Shown here: positions 9,764 through 21,759 of the stretch, in pieces | Numbering within the stretch: the stretch's first letter is position 1 | Layout: the number at the start of each line of letters is the position of its first letter | Assembly: GCF_042186555.1 (NCBI RefSeq) | Contig: NC_133330.1 | Coordinates: 171,589,266 to 171,653,265, forward strand | Origin: Aquarana catesbeiana | Lineage: Eukaryota; Chordata; Amphibia; Anura; Ranidae | Direction: 5' to 3' | DNA length: 64,000 bases | Made by a program: the position numbers and the translations under genes | The notes under the pieces: model-generated | What the model saw: only the letters and a program-made list of their open reading frames with translations | Databases searched by the model: none | Told to the model about the DNA's origin: nothing

Positions 9764-10221
9764 TCTTAGCACATTTCTATAAATGTGTATAGGTAATTAA
9801 AGGTTTTTCTCAAGCTCAATATCTAACTTCTACTACTAACTAATATCTTAATATCTAACTTTTTGCATGCTGCATTATCATGCATGGAAGTGTAGATTGT
9901 GTCACCTAGATTTTTGCTACACATGGCTTCGGTAGCAATACCCTTTATAACACCTCTGCACAGTCTACATCAGGAGGTACTCAAGCTTATATGAAATATT
10001 GGGAACCATTTTATAAATGTGCCGATTTCATACCAACGCAAAGTCATTTTCATTAACAGAGAAAGTCTAGCATTAAAAACTGGTACTATTCTTTTTAAAA
10101 ATGTCTAACCTATAGCAGGGAAAATTATTTTTGCTTAGGATCTCTAAACCATATAATTTTTTATTAAAAAATAGTAACAGGGTGATTTACAGTTCAAACA
10201 TTACATTTCTTTGTTGTATAA

Positions 10222-10724
10222 AAGGGGTCGCCAAACTTTCCAAACAAAGGGCCAGTTTACTGTCTTTCAGACTTCAGGGGGGCCGGAATGTGGCCATTGG
10301 GAGTAGAAAATGCCCCAGCATTAGTGGAAGTAAGCAATGCCCCACCATTGGTTTTAGTGGGAGTAATTGTGTCTCATTATTGGTATAAGTGTGAGGAATA
10401 ATGTTCCATCAATGATGTCAGTATGAGGAGTAGTGCCCCATCATTGGTATCAGTGGAAGGAATAGTGCCCCATCATTGGTGTCAGTGAGAGGAATAGTGC
10501 CCCATCATTGGTATAAGTGGAAGGAATAGTGCCCCATTATTGGTGTCAGTGGAAGGAATAGTGCCCCATCATTGATGTCAGTGGAAGGAATATTGCCGCA
10601 TCATTGATGTCAGAGGAAGAAATAGAGTCCCATCATTGGTGTCAGCTGGAACTGTCCCAGGGGCCAGATATGGGCAGGCAAAGGGCCGCATCTGGCCCCT
10701 GTGCCACAGTTTGGAGACCACTTC
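10222..10724. mobile_element. Non-autonomous hAT-like element with internal 36-bp repeats
   Basis: It begins aaggggtcgccaaactttc and ends gtttggagaccactt, and is flanked by tgtataa on both sides (10215-10221 and 10725-10731). The middle (about 10290-10650) is a degenerate tandem array of about 36-37 bp built on gtgccccatcattggt. No coding capacity is seen. Confidence 0.85.
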
Positions 10725-10826
10725 TGTATAACATAGAAACCAATTTGTTTACGGTAAAACCTTCACATATTATAACAAATTTTAGTGCAGTGGTCAGCTA
10801 AATTTTCTTAATAATTTGATACTTGC

Positions 10827-10961
10827 CTGAGGTGTCATACCACACCAGAAATTGGAGTATAGTGACCGAGATTCCATCATAGGGGCCACAATGGTTTGAT
10901 TTTCTTCAATCAGAAGATTCAGTGTTTGAGGATTAGTTAGAAAGTTGTCTACATCGATGTA
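10827..10961 (-). CDS. COLGALT2: COLGALT2 exon with the DVD motif; GC donor
   Basis: Minus-strand exon of 135 bp encoding 45 residues, phase 0 to 0. It contains YIDVDNFLTNPQTLNLL and SLYSNFWCGMTPQ. DVD is the DxD-type motif expected to bind metal and UDP-sugar in this domain. DNFLTNPQTLNLL matches COLGALT2, whereas COLGALT1 differs in this segment. The acceptor is ttgttatag. The donor reads CAG|GCAAGT, a GC-AG intron rather than GT-AG. The frame continues directly into the GYYKRT exon, which supports the GC site as the true splice point. Confidence 0.95.
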
Positions 10962-11731
10962 CTATAACAAAAAGTATGCAAGAAAATTAATAAAAACACA
11001 TATTACATGAATTTTAAAAAATCTATTTTAAATTTCATAAATATATTATAAGTTATCTTATATTAAGAGTTGATCAATGTTTTTATTACTATAACTGATG
11101 ATAGCAAAGGTTAATTGTATAATATTACACTTTGCCAGCCAAATCTGATTTATAGTCTGTTCCAAACAAAACCAAAATGAACCAATACATTTTAATAACT
11201 TTAAAGTGGATGTAAACCCAAAATGTATTTTTTTTTATGTCATAATGTAGAGTATAAGATTTCCTATCATTTGAGCCCAGTCACACAGAGTTAATCCAGC
11301 TCTGAGCAATCCTCTTTTATTGTTCAGTGAGATAAAACTTGACAAACAGAGAAAAACTTTGTCAAATCCTCCCCTTGCTGTGAGTGACAGGTGATTTACA
11401 TATCTTGTGCACTAGCCTAAGACACATGCATTATTTTTTAATTCCCACCCCCACTCCTTTCTTCAGCAGCTCTGCAAGGATTGGCTGTTCCACACCTCAC
11501 CATGATTTGGCATGCTGAAGTCATGTGGTTACTTTCCTGTCTTTTCACTGGATGTTAGAGATCATAGCTGAAGTTCAGTGTAAGAAATACACAGGAGAAA
11601 ATGCATAATGACAAGGGGAGTGTAGAGGTGGGCGGGGAGTCTACTGACATCAGGACTCCACCCACCGAGCTCCAGACAACAGACCCACCCACATAACCTG
11701 CAGTTTTTCGGCTCTCATAACAGACAGAGGG

Positions 11732-14341
11732 CATGGTTGCCAACATTGCAAAAAAAATGTGGGACACTTCTTTGGCTGTAGGCGGAGCCGTATAATAATT
11801 AGGGGACGGGGCATGCGTTTGTGGGCGTGGCTTAGCAAGAAAAAACAAAACTGCGAAGAGTGCCGCGGTGAAAAATGGGCGTGGTTTACGCGCAATAGTG
11901 GGTGTGGCTTAAATGGGCGTGTCTCAAAGGGGTGTGGTTAGAGTCTGAGATGAATAAGGGATGGAGAGGGAAAGGGGGAGAGAGGAATGAAGGGACAGCA
12001 GTCCCAGATCCTACACAACAATAGAAATATGTGTATTCTAGAAGGTTTAACAATCAGCAGATAAAGATACTCCAAACACCTGGTGTTAGCTCTTCAATCA
12101 TCCCGGCACCATGATTGTTATGGTGTCAGGATGATTGAAGCGCATTATTTCTATTATTATATTGTAATATAAAAATAAATCATTCAACTCACCATAATGC
12201 AGAATCAGTGGGATCCCTGAGCGTGTCACCTGCCACGTCGCCTGCCACCAGCAAAGTCCATCCTTGCATCAGGTGCCACCAGCAGAGTCCGTCCTTGCAT
12301 CAAGTGTCCCCAGCAGAGTCTGTCCACGTATCAGGTGCCCCCGGCAGAGTCCCTCCTTGCATCAGATGCCCCCAGCAGAGTCAGTATAGACCCCCTCAGT
12401 GCAGACCCCCCCTCAGTGCAGACCCCCCTCCATCAGTGCAGACCCCCCTCATCAGTGCAAACTCCCTCAGAGCAGACCCCCCTCCATCAGTGCAGACCCC
12501 CTCAGAACAGACCCCCTTTCATCAGTGCAGACCCCCTCAGTGCAGACCCCCCTCCATCAGTGGCGACCCCCCTCCATCAGTGCAGACCCCCCTCCATCAG
12601 TGCAGACCCCCTCAGAGCAGACCCCCCTCCATCAGTGCAGACCCCCCTCCATCAGTGTAGACCCCCTCAGAGCAGACCCTCCTCCATCAGTGCAGACCCC
12701 CTCAGAGCAGACCCCCTCCATCAGTGCAGACCCCCTCAGAGCAGACCCCCCTCCATCAGTGCAGACCCCCTCAGAGCAGACCCTCTCCATCAGTGCAGAC
12801 GCCCTCAAAGCAGACCCCCCTCCATCAGTGCAGACGCCCTCAGCAGACCCCCCTCCATCAGTGCAGACCTGCTCAGCAGACCCCCCTCCATCAGTGCAGA
12901 CCCCCTCAGAGCAGAACCCCCTCAGTACAGACCCCCCTCCATCAGTGCAGACCCCCTCAGAGCAGAACCCTCTCATTGTAGACCCCCTCAGCAGACCCCC
13001 CTCCATCAGTGCAGACTCCCTCAGCAGACCCCCCTCCATCAGTGCAGACGCCCTCAGCAGACCCCCCTCCATCAGTGCAGACGCCCTCAGAGCAGAACCC
13101 CATCAGTGCAGACCCCCTCAGCAGACCCCCCTCCATCAGTGCAGACCCCCTCAGCAGACCCCCCTCCATCAGTGCAGACCCCCTCAGGAGAACCCCCTCC
13201 ATCAGTGCAGACCCCCTCAGCAGACCCCCCTCCATCAGTGCAGACCCCCTCAGCAGAACCCCCTTCATCAGTGCAGACACCCTCAGAGCAGAACCCCCTC
13301 CATCAGTGCAGACCCCCTCATAGCAGAACCCCCTCCATCAGTGCAGACCCCCTCAGAGCAGACCCCCCTCCATCAGTGCAGACGCCCTCAGAGCAGACCC
13401 CCCTCCATCAGTGCAGACCCCCTCAGAGCAGACCCCCCTCCATCAGTGCAGACGCCCTCAGCAGACCCCCCTCCATCAGTGCAGACCCCCTCAGCAGACC
13501 CCCCTCCATCAGTGCAGACCCCCTCAGTGCAGACCCCCCTCCATCAGTGCAAACCCCCTCAGAGTAGAACCCCCTCAGTGCAGACCGCCTCAGTAGACCC
13601 CCCTCCATCAGTGCAGAGGCCCTCAGCAGACCCCCCTCTATCAGTGCAGACGCCCTCAGAGCAGAACCCCATCAGTGCAGACCCCCTCAGCAGACCCCCC
13701 TCCATCAGTGCAGACCCCCTCAGCAGACCCCCCTCCATCAGTGCAGACCCCCTCAGCAGAACCCCCTCCATCAGTGCAGACCCCCCTCCATCAGTGCAGA
13801 CCCCCTCAGCAGAACCCCCTCCACCAGTGCAGACTCCCTCAGCAGAACCCCCTCCATCAGTGCAGATGCCCTCAGAGCAGAACCCCATCAGTGCAGACCC
13901 CCTCAGCAGAACCCCCTCCATCAGTGCAGACCCCCTCAGCAGAACCCCCTCCATCAGTGCAGACGCCCTCAGCAGACCCTCCCCTCCCCATAAAGCCCCC
14001 CAGGCCCCAGCAGTGAGCACAGAGATAGAGCAGCCGCCGGTGCAGCGTCCGGCGTCGTGTGTTCAGTGGAGAGGGGAGGAGCCGATCCGTGCGAGAGGAG
14101 AAGCCGATTCATTGGCTGCACGGATCGAGCCCCCTTCCCCGCTTTACTGAACACAAGGGGGAGCGATCAAGCGGCGGCGGCGGGACCGGCTGCCATTTTA
14201 CTGAAGCCTGTTCCCAAAAATGCAAATTGCAAACATTCTCGATTTTCCCTGGGCAAATCCCGATTCGGGACAGCCTCCGACCGGAACGAGGGTCCCGAAA
14301 TCGGGATTGTCCCGGGAAATTCGGGACTGTTGGCAACTATG
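11732..14341. mobile_element. Nested element with 6-bp TSD and expanded minisatellite
   Basis: The ends catggttgccaac (11732) and gttggcaactatg (ending 14341) are inverted repeats of about 13 bp. The 6-bp duplication agaggg flanks it (11726-11731 and 14342-14347). A second copy in opposite orientation is at 18186-19484. Just inside the right end lies a cccgggaaattcgggac-type block. Most of the interior is the minisatellite at 12387-13979. I cannot assign a superfamily. Confidence 0.85.
12387..13979. repeat. 33/36-bp minisatellite inside a transposon
   Basis: About 45 units carry ccccctccatcagtgcagac plus a variable ccctcagcagac or ccctcagagcagac part, giving 33 or 36 bp. Both lengths are multiples of three, so several frames stay open for hundreds of codons. 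The proto-units at 12240-12380 (agtccgtccttgcatca type) show the ancestor. The long Pro/Ser/Gln-rich frames are artefacts and I annotate no gene. Confidence 0.95.
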
Positions 14342-14481
14342 AGAGGGGAGACATTTGACAGGGTAAGATACATGCAGGAGGCATGTATATCCTTATAGAT
14401 AACCCCTTTGGCAGTAGTTTAGAAAGGATGACATTGGGTTTACATCCACTTTAAATGACAAATTTTCAATAACTGACTTAC

Positions 14482-14599
14482 TAAGATATAATCAGACCAT
14501 TTTTCCCTTGCAGTGCGCAGTGCAGCCTGGCGAAGTTTCATCACATGGATAAATCTGGAAGATGGCCAGTGCTTTGGTCCAAATTCATCAGTATAAGAT
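14482..14599 (-). CDS. COLGALT2: COLGALT2 exon (GT25 domain)
   Basis: Minus-strand exon of 118 bp. The first base completes a codon split with the 22752-22862 exon (CA plus A). Then 39 codons follow, including SYTDEFGPKHWPSSRF and HVMKLRQAALRTAREKW, ending SDYIL. This continues in frame into YIDVDN of the next exon. The acceptor is ctttctgtag and the donor GTAAGT. LRQAALRTAREKWSDYIL is near-identical to the vertebrate COLGALT2 segment. Confidence 0.95.
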
Positions 14600-15479
14600 C
14601 TACAGAAAGAGAGTAAATATGCAATTTAAAGATTGGCTTTCTGATAATTATTAGCTTCACATTATTAAATTAAAAATGAGTTGTGTACATAGTATATTTG
14701 CAAACTGCAGCTGTGATCAACAGTCATGTGAAAATTTCCAGCAATCCTCCTGAGCTGTATACTTTTCATTTATGTGCTGCACTTGTTCTTGGAGAACACC
14801 TGGCCATGAAATCATTCAACGTACCATGTACAGGAATATTGTATTTTTATTACAGGATTTTTACAGGCCTGAACATAACATTTAATAATAAAGTCACAGC
14901 AAAGTATGTCTGGATTTTGCACTGGAAACCAATCATTATTAAATATATGATTTATATGTAACCACTGGCTTGGCTGGAGGTTTGATTAAAATTGAACATC
15001 ATGGAAATAGCTAAATACACAAATAAAATACATACAAATGGGCTGTTTTACATGACAAAGGATTTGTATTTTTGTTCATTCAGTTCTGAGATGTACAACT
15101 AAGTACTATTCTTTCTTGTGGCTTTTTATTCCTCTTTTTCTCCTGGTCTCTGCTCACCTGAAGCACCACTGACTCTGTGAGTGATGACTCTTACAACTCT
15201 GCCAAATAGTACAGCCAAGCAGATGATACTACTTTCTCTGTTACTTTGTTAGAAATACAGTGGTGTTCTCTACTCATTCTCATCCTGCTGACTGGACAGT
15301 GAAGGAGCACCAAGAGACTGAAGTGGTTACCCTGCTCCTCCTATTAGCCTAATACTTGTTAGCACATTTGAATGCAGCACACGATTGGCTCATATCTCTG
15401 TCCCTCCAGCTATTGGGCAGAAGGCTACCTTTATAGGGTAGAGAACAAGACCTATAAGGCTGAAATGCATTTACATTTA
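14600..15479 (-). other. COLGALT2 intron
   Basis: AT-rich non-coding sequence; I recognise no element ends or exons. Confidence 0.5.
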
Positions 15480-15936
15480 GGCTGCTTTCACACTGGGGCA
15501 TTGGGGGTGTTGGTGGTAAAGCGCCGCTATTTTTAGCAGCGCTTTACCGTCATTTTAGCGGCGCTATTCGGCTGCTAGTGCAGCACTTTCAACCCCCACT
15601 AGCAGATGAAAAAGGGTTAAAGCCGCCTGCGGCGGCGCTTTGCTGGCGGCTCTTTGTTGGCGGCTCTTTGCTGGCGGCTCTTTGCTGGCGGCTCGGCGGC
15701 ACTGCCCATTGATTTCAATGGGCAGGGGCGCTTTAGGAGCGGTGTATACACTGCTCCTACAGCGCTGCAAAGATGCTGCTTGCAGGACTTTTTTTCCATC
15801 CTGTCAGCACACCGCTCCAGTATGAAAGCCCTCGGGCTTTCACACTAGAGTGAGAGGAGAGGCTCTTTACAGGCGCTATGCAGGCGCTATTTTTAGTGTT
15901 ATAGCGCCTGTAAAGCACCTCAGTGTGAAAGCAGCC
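15480..15936. mobile_element. GC-rich MITE, ggctgctttcacac type
   Basis: The ends ggctgctttcacactgggg and cctcagtgtgaaagcagcc are inverted repeats. Inside are stem-forming blocks such as aagcgccgc, a ggcggctctttgctggc tandem run (15640-15695), and an attgatttcaatggg palindrome. The palindrome is shared with the related MITE at 54627-55047. Confidence 0.85.
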
Positions 15937-16597
15937 ATACTGTCTAACACTGTGTCTTTTATGGAGAACCAATAAATTTTGAAGATTTTAAAGAGCAAGT
16001 AAGGAGTTGTGGACTGCCTCTTTTCATGATTGGCATTGCAGCTGTGCGACTGCCTTTCCGCACTCGACCACTCTAAAAATTCCCTCATCCTATTGGGTAG
16101 TAGCACCCCACCTCTGCTTTATCCTACTTTTATAGGGTATATCAAGTCAAATTCAAGAACAACACTAGTTGCATTTTAAAAAGATGTTTACCCTTTCATA
16201 ATCGGGGTCAAAGCGAACCTTTCATTTTGCAACTTTAACATGTGTTAGTAAAATTGTACATATCATTGCATTGTATACAATATATACAGGTGGATTATGT
16301 CTAGTTTTTTTTCAGGACAGGTTGGCCTTTCATTTGGTGGTAAATAGTAATGGATATCTCCTGATTTTGTTTTATTATGAATAGAAAGCTGGCCCAAAAT
16401 AGTATAAAAAATGTTGATAAAATTTTAGCCTTATATTTTTATGTCATTACCATGACCAAAAACCCTGTAAAATAAGTTCTCCTAATCCAGAGAATCACAG
16501 TGATGCCACATATGTGTTAGATTTGTTCTTTGTACTCATAGTAAGGGCTCTACCCTAAACACACTGACACTAAAACTGACACTTACACTGACACTTA

Positions 16598-16880
16598 AAG
16601 GGGTTGTAAACCCTTGTTTTTTTTAAATAAAAATAACAAACATGCCTACACTTACCTGTTCTGTGCAATCGTTTTGCACAGAGCAACCCAAATCCTCTTC
16701 TTCTGGGGTGCCCAGACGGCACTCCAGGCCCCTCCTCTTAATCGAGTACCCCCGCAGAAAGCCGCATTCCCTGGGGTTCTGACAGGGGGTCAGCACTCTC
16801 AGCCATTGACTAAGAGCACTGATAGGGAGCCGGTCGGCAGACTTTTTTTGGTCATGAGCCATTGACAGAAGCCAGCTTCT
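16598..16880. mobile_element. Fragment of a TTAA-type element
   Basis: It starts after cac with ttaaaggggttgtaaaccc, a head like the other TTAA-flanked elements here. No matching right end is found. Degenerate gatcgg-type text follows to about 17000. Confidence 0.55.
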
Positions 16881-17109
16881 ATCGATGGCTCATGATCAAA
16901 AACGTCTACCGACTGGATCCTGGCCGGTGCTAGCTTCTGTTGGACTGGCTGCCGATTGTCGGCCGGTTTCTATTGAACTGGCCGATGCCGGCCGACATTC
17001 GGCCCGTGTGTACTATGCTGACTGACATTTACACCACCACAAACTGACACTATATAACACTAACAATAACTGACACAGTGTCACTAACTGACACTTACAC
17101 TGTCTCTAA

Positions 17110-17529
17110 AGCCTCATGCACACGATCGGACTTCCATGGATTTTTGTCCGAATGGGCGTTGGCCGTGAACTTGTTCTGCATACACACTGCAGAACATTTT
17201 CAGCCAACTTTCACCAAATCACGTGGTTTTTCAGCTCTTTTCCACCACCCTTTGGGCAACTTCTGCTATTGTTGCCTGATCTTTAGTATTGGTTCTGAGA
17301 ATGCGTGTTTGTACTTTGGACTTTAGTCCTATGGACTTGTGTACACACGATCAGATTATCCTCCATCGGACATTTGTTGCCGGAAAGTTTGAGAGCATGC
17401 ACAGCGAACATTTGTCTGTTGAAAAACCGAAAACAATTGTCCGATGGAGCATACACACAGTCGGATTGTCTGATAAAACAGGTCCATCGGACCGTTGTTG
17501 TCAAAAAGTCTGATCGTGTGTATGGGCCT
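17110..17529. mobile_element. Harbinger-type MITE with TAA target duplication
   Basis: The left end agcctcatgcacacgatcgg and right end gatcgtgtgtatgggcct are inverted repeats. TAA precedes (17107-17109) and follows (17530-17532). The 420-bp interior has palindromic caacttt and cggaaag motifs and no coding capacity. Confidence 0.85.
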
Positions 17530-17556
17530 TAACGGTGGCACCTACACTGACACTAA

Positions 17557-17940
17557 TGCCCCGTACACACGATCGGATTTTCCAACAACAAATGTTGGAT
17601 GTGAGCTTGTTGGCAGAAAGTCCGACCATGTGTATGCTCCATCGAACATTTGTTGGCGGACTTTCCACCAACAAATGTTGGCTAGCAGGTTCTCAAATTT
17701 TCCGCCTACAAATGTTTGTTATTGGACCGTCCGATCGTGTGTACACAAGTCCGTCGGACAAAATGTCCACGTATGCTCGGAATCAAGTAGGAGCGGAGAT
17801 ATAACTAGCATTCGTAATGGAGATATCACGTACATCTTGTACGTCACTATGTTCGTAATTGTTGGCCAACATTTGTGTGACCGTGTGCAAGACAAGTTGG
17901 AGCCAACATCCTTCGAACAAAAATCCACGGTAGTGAGGAG
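17557..17940. mobile_element. Partial Harbinger-type MITE
   Basis: After TAA comes tgccccgtacacacgatcgg, then several aacaaatgttgg inverted motifs and a ccgatcgtgtgtac block near 17730. No clean right end is seen, so it is truncated or two elements are fused. Confidence 0.6.
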
Positions 17941-18185
17941 GAAAAGATACAATGTGTGTTGTTTATCCTCTTCACCGAGGAAAAATAACACAGGGACGGA
18001 CTACAGTGTGAATGATTGCTGTGATACCCAATCAGAGACTATCACAGCGATCATGTAATCAGGATTGAATTCCCCTGTGTCCCGATTTGTAGTAGAGACC
18101 CAGGGGCTGTCACAGATAGCCTGGTCTCTCTATGCTGGGCGCAGGAGCGAGCATGCTTTCAGCACAAACACAAGAAACACAAGAT

Positions 18186-19484
18186 CATACTTACTAACTG
18201 TTCCGAATTTCCCGGGACATTTCTGGGATTTAGACTATTTTCACAATATTATTGTTTCCCGGGAAATGTCCCGAGAAATCAGTTTTTTTATGACTTTCCG
18301 ATGCCGCAGCCTGCCGCCGCTAGAGGTCCGCGGCCGGCGGAGACAACGTCTCCGCCAGCCGCCGTTTTTAAGAAGACCAGGAACACGGCTGGGCGGCTAG
18401 ACGGAGCTCCTGTGTCGCCGCCCACCCTCCACCTGCTACGCCCCGCCTACCGCTTCGCTCTGACCTAGGACACCTGATGTAAGGGTGGGCTTCACTGGGG
18501 ACACCTGATGTAAGGGGGGGCTCCGCTGGTGACACCTGATGTAAGAGGGGCACCGCTGGGGACATCTGATGTAAGGGGGGCTCCGCTGGGGATACCTGAT
18601 GTAAGGGGGGCTCTGCTGGTGACACCTGATGTAAGGGGGCTCTGCTGGGGTCACCTGATGTAAGGGGGGGCTCCGCTGGGGACACCTGATGTAAGGGGGG
18701 CTCCGCTGGGGACAACTGATGTAAGGGGGGCACCGCTGGGGATATCTGATGTAAGGGGGGGCTCCACTGGGGACACCTGATATAAGGGGGGGCTCTGCTG
18801 GGGACATCTGATGTAAGGGGGGCTCTGCTGGGGACACCTGATGTAAGGGGGGCTCTGCTGGGGACACCTGATGTAAGGGGGCCTCTCTGGGGACACCTGA
18901 TGTAAGGGGGGCTCTGCTGGGGACACCTGATGTAAGGGGGGCTCCGATGGGGACACCTGATGTAAGGGGGGCTCCACTATGGACACCTGATGTAAAAGGG
19001 GGGCTCCGCTGGGGACATCTGATGTAAGGGGGGCTCCGCTGGGGACACCTGATGTAAGGGGGGGCTCCGCTGGGGAAACCTGATGTAAGGGGGGCTCCAC
19101 TGGGGACACCTGATGTAAGGGGGGGCTCTGCTGGGGACATCTGATGTAAGGGGGGGGCTCTGCTGGGGACATCTGATGTAAGGGGGTGCTCCGCTGGGGA
19201 CATCTGATGTAAGGGGGGGCCTGCTGGGGACATCTGATGTAAGGGGGGCTCCGCTGGGGACATCTGATGTAAGGGGGGCTCCGCTGGGGACACTTGATGC
19301 AAGGACGGACTCTGCTGGGACACCTGATGCAAGGACGGACTCTGCTGGGGGCACCTGATGCAAGGATGGACGGCTGGTGGCAGGCGACATGGCAGGTGAC
19401 ATGCTCATGCCCTGCCCCCTAATTATAATAAGATAAGCCAAAAAAGTGTCCCTAAACATTGTTTTACAATGTTGGCAACTATGC
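18186..19484. mobile_element. Second copy of the 6-bp-TSD element, inverted
   Basis: Its flanks are caagat on both sides (18180-18185 and 19485-19490). Its right end gttggcaactatg equals that of the copy at 11732-14341. Its left end catacttactaactg is a diverged version. The ccgaatttcccgggac block at about 18201 and the proto-minisatellite near 19280-19370 also match the first copy in reverse orientation. Confidence 0.82.
18470..19370. repeat. 30/31-bp minisatellite
   Basis: About 29 units carry cacctgatgtaagggggg followed by ctccgctgggga variants. The minus strand reads as a relative of the proto-units near 12240. Frames over it are artefacts. Confidence 0.94.
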
Positions 19485-19561
19485 AAGATGCAGCTCCCAG
19501 GTTTAAAGACCACTTCCTGGACTCATTAAATGTGTTAGGTGATCGTAAGAGGTTAAAGATT

Positions 19562-19878
19562 AAAGCTGGCTACACACTAGTAGATTTTCCTTTGAAATTT
19601 TTCATCTTAAGAATATTCATTCTATTTTGGAATGGTTAGAGGGATGAAATCGATATTCATTCTCAACCATAATGAAGAGAACATTTGAAGGAGCCGAATA
19701 AACTATTTCTCGAAAGAACAAATTGCTACTAGTCAGTATGATTTTTGTTCAGGAAATTACATTCATTCCAAAATCGAATGTTAAAAGCAAATAACAATGA
19801 CATTTGTCAGGTCATTGAATGTACTGAAAATTTTCATATGAACATTTTTCGAAAATCTACTAGCCTGTGACCAGCTTT
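19562..19878. mobile_element. MITE with aaagctggctacacac ends
   Basis: aaagctggctacacactag at the left and ctagcctgtgaccagcttt at the right are inverted repeats. The interior is AT-rich with gaatattcat-type palindromes and is non-coding. Confidence 0.8.
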
Positions 19879-20013
19879 GTACATACCTAGTTGTTTTATT
19901 TGTGTCTGGAGTTCAAATTTAAAAATAGTTAAATCTAGTTGGAATCATTAAATAGTTAGAATCATATTTTGTATTTGGAAGAAAATGTACTAGTTTAAAT
20001 CAGATTAAATATA

Positions 20014-20190
20014 GGGGGAGATTTACTAAGACTGGAGAGTGCAAAATCTGGTGTAGCTGTGCATGGTAGCCAATCACGTTCTAGCTTTATCTTATCAATT
20101 AAGCTTTGAGAAAAGAAAAATGAAAGCTGTTTGGTTTCTATAGAGAGCTGCATCAGATTTTGTACTCCCCAGTTTTAGTAAATCTTCCCT
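20014..20190. mobile_element. Short MITE, ggggagatttactaa type
   Basis: gggggagatttactaagact and agttttagtaaatcttccct are inverted ends about 178 bp apart, with ATA on both sides. It also has caaaatctg/cagattttg inner complements. Confidence 0.8.
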
Positions 20191-20362
20191 ATACTGCCCT
20201 CAAAAACCTGACTGTGACAGAAAGGCCATTATGCTACTCTAGACAATACCAGCTATTACAGATGCAGGGAAATAGGTTGTACATTTCATTCATTTTCAAA
20301 ACATTTTCAAATCAGAATGGAAGGCGTGCACATCTACTGCATTACCAATGATAATTTAATAG

Positions 20363-20958
20363 TAGACTTGTGCACAACGGGAAATTTTGTTTAGTTTCGG
20401 TTCGTTGTCATTCGTAAAATACATCATTTTGTTCTGTTATATTCATTATGTTACGTTAATTTGTTTTCGGATAATTCATTATTATTCGTAGAGTGTCGAT
20501 ATTCGTTATACTGAATCTCGAATCATGTCAAATTAATTTGTTATATCCCCTATAATTTCTTTCGTATTAGTTGAAATTCGATATTTATGTATGTATATAT
20601 ATTCGTGATAATGATTGGTAGTTTGGAAAGTCGTTTGTTTATTGAATCTATTAACACGCACAATGAAAATATCTCTTCTCCTCTGCTCAAATATAATACA
20701 ACACCCTTCTCACTCAGTTCTCAGGAATGCACTTTGCCAGTAATTCAACCTCCAGCACATTGGACTGTAATATTTACTTTGAGTTGATCTTTTGTTTTAT
20801 TAAATCTTTAACGAATTACCGAATCATGTCAAATTCATTCGTTATATTCCCTATAATTTCTTTTGTATTAGTTGAAATTCGTCATTTTATTATTCGGATG
20901 CATCCGAATGTCCGAAAGATGCGTAACGATTCGTTATGGAACAAATTGCACATGTCTA
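20363..20958. mobile_element. hAT-type MITE with 8-bp TSD
   Basis: tagacttgtgcac and gcacatgtcta are the inverted ends. The target duplication tttaatag is present at 20355-20362 and 20959-20966. Two internal segments repeat an attcgttatatyccctataa-like text around 20530 and 20835. Non-coding. Confidence 0.9.
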
Positions 20959-20966
20959 TTTAATAG

Positions 20967-21759
20967 TATAAAATGTTTTAGAAAAGTGGGTACTCACAAA
21001 GTGCAACTGTCAATAAGCCATAAAAATACAAAGCGTATGGACATACACAGGAACACAACACGGGATACATCTGATGCGTTTCAGGAGCGCACCCTCTTCC
21101 TTAGAGCTAGGCCTTGTAGTTTCCTTCGGATTACCCCATCCGAGGAAGGCAGCATCCACCCAGTCTTGGGATACCATTTTACTACTACTATACCTGTTGC
21201 CTTCTACTTCAGAGGACCTTTTAGCGCTTTTTTTTTATCTCTACTAGACATTTCAGTAAAATTACCCTGTAGGTCACATCTAAACTTTTTTATAGACACA
21301 GCATTCATCTGTTGTTTTAATTCTGTATTTTTAGCTGCACATTGATGCTGACACAATTTACAAATGGACTCCTTGCAACAAAGGGGAAATCGTTTGCTGT
21401 GTAGGGATCAATCCATAAAAAAACTTGCATTGTATGTAATCACTAGTTTATTGCCCAGACGTCACGGGAGCAGGATGTCATCTGGGTTCAATATTTGCTA
21501 CAGGCACAAATTTATGAAAAAAAAAAACAGTAAATAGTTGTACACTGGAAATGTATGACTCAAGTTTGCATTTTGCCTGGGGACACTGAGGATGAAATAA
21601 TATATTTTTTAACTTTTGCTTCTGGAGCTCTTAATACTTGAATCACTATGTACAGGCCATGGTACATACTAAACCCAAAAGCATGAAAAGTGAGGATCTT
21701 GTCAACTGAGAAGAAGCTGTATGGTGGTGTGGTTTTAAAGATTCATATGGGGCTTTGTA
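20967..21759 (-). other. COLGALT2 intron, mixed degenerate repeats
   Basis: Contains a gatgcgtttcaggagcgc motif of the kind also seen near 30070 and 37497, and otherwise no recognisable element or exon. Confidence 0.4.

Larger units (their letters stand above)
11205..14450. mobile_element. TTAA-flanked 3.2 kb non-autonomous element
   Basis: The ends are inverted copies: agtggatgtaaaccca at 11205 and tgggtttacatccact ending at 14450. TTAA flanks both (11201-11204 and 14451-14454). TTAA duplications occur in piggyBac and Kolobok elements; I cannot choose between them. Most of its length is a second, nested element (11732-14341). No transposase is seen. Confidence 0.88.

Noticed and set aside
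12399..14150. Very long proline/serine/glutamine-rich reading frames
   Set aside because: They lie wholly in the 33/36-bp minisatellite; all frames are open only because unit length is a multiple of three.
18436..19513. Long minus-strand frames rich in Pro and Ser
   Set aside because: Artefacts of the 30/31-bp minisatellite.
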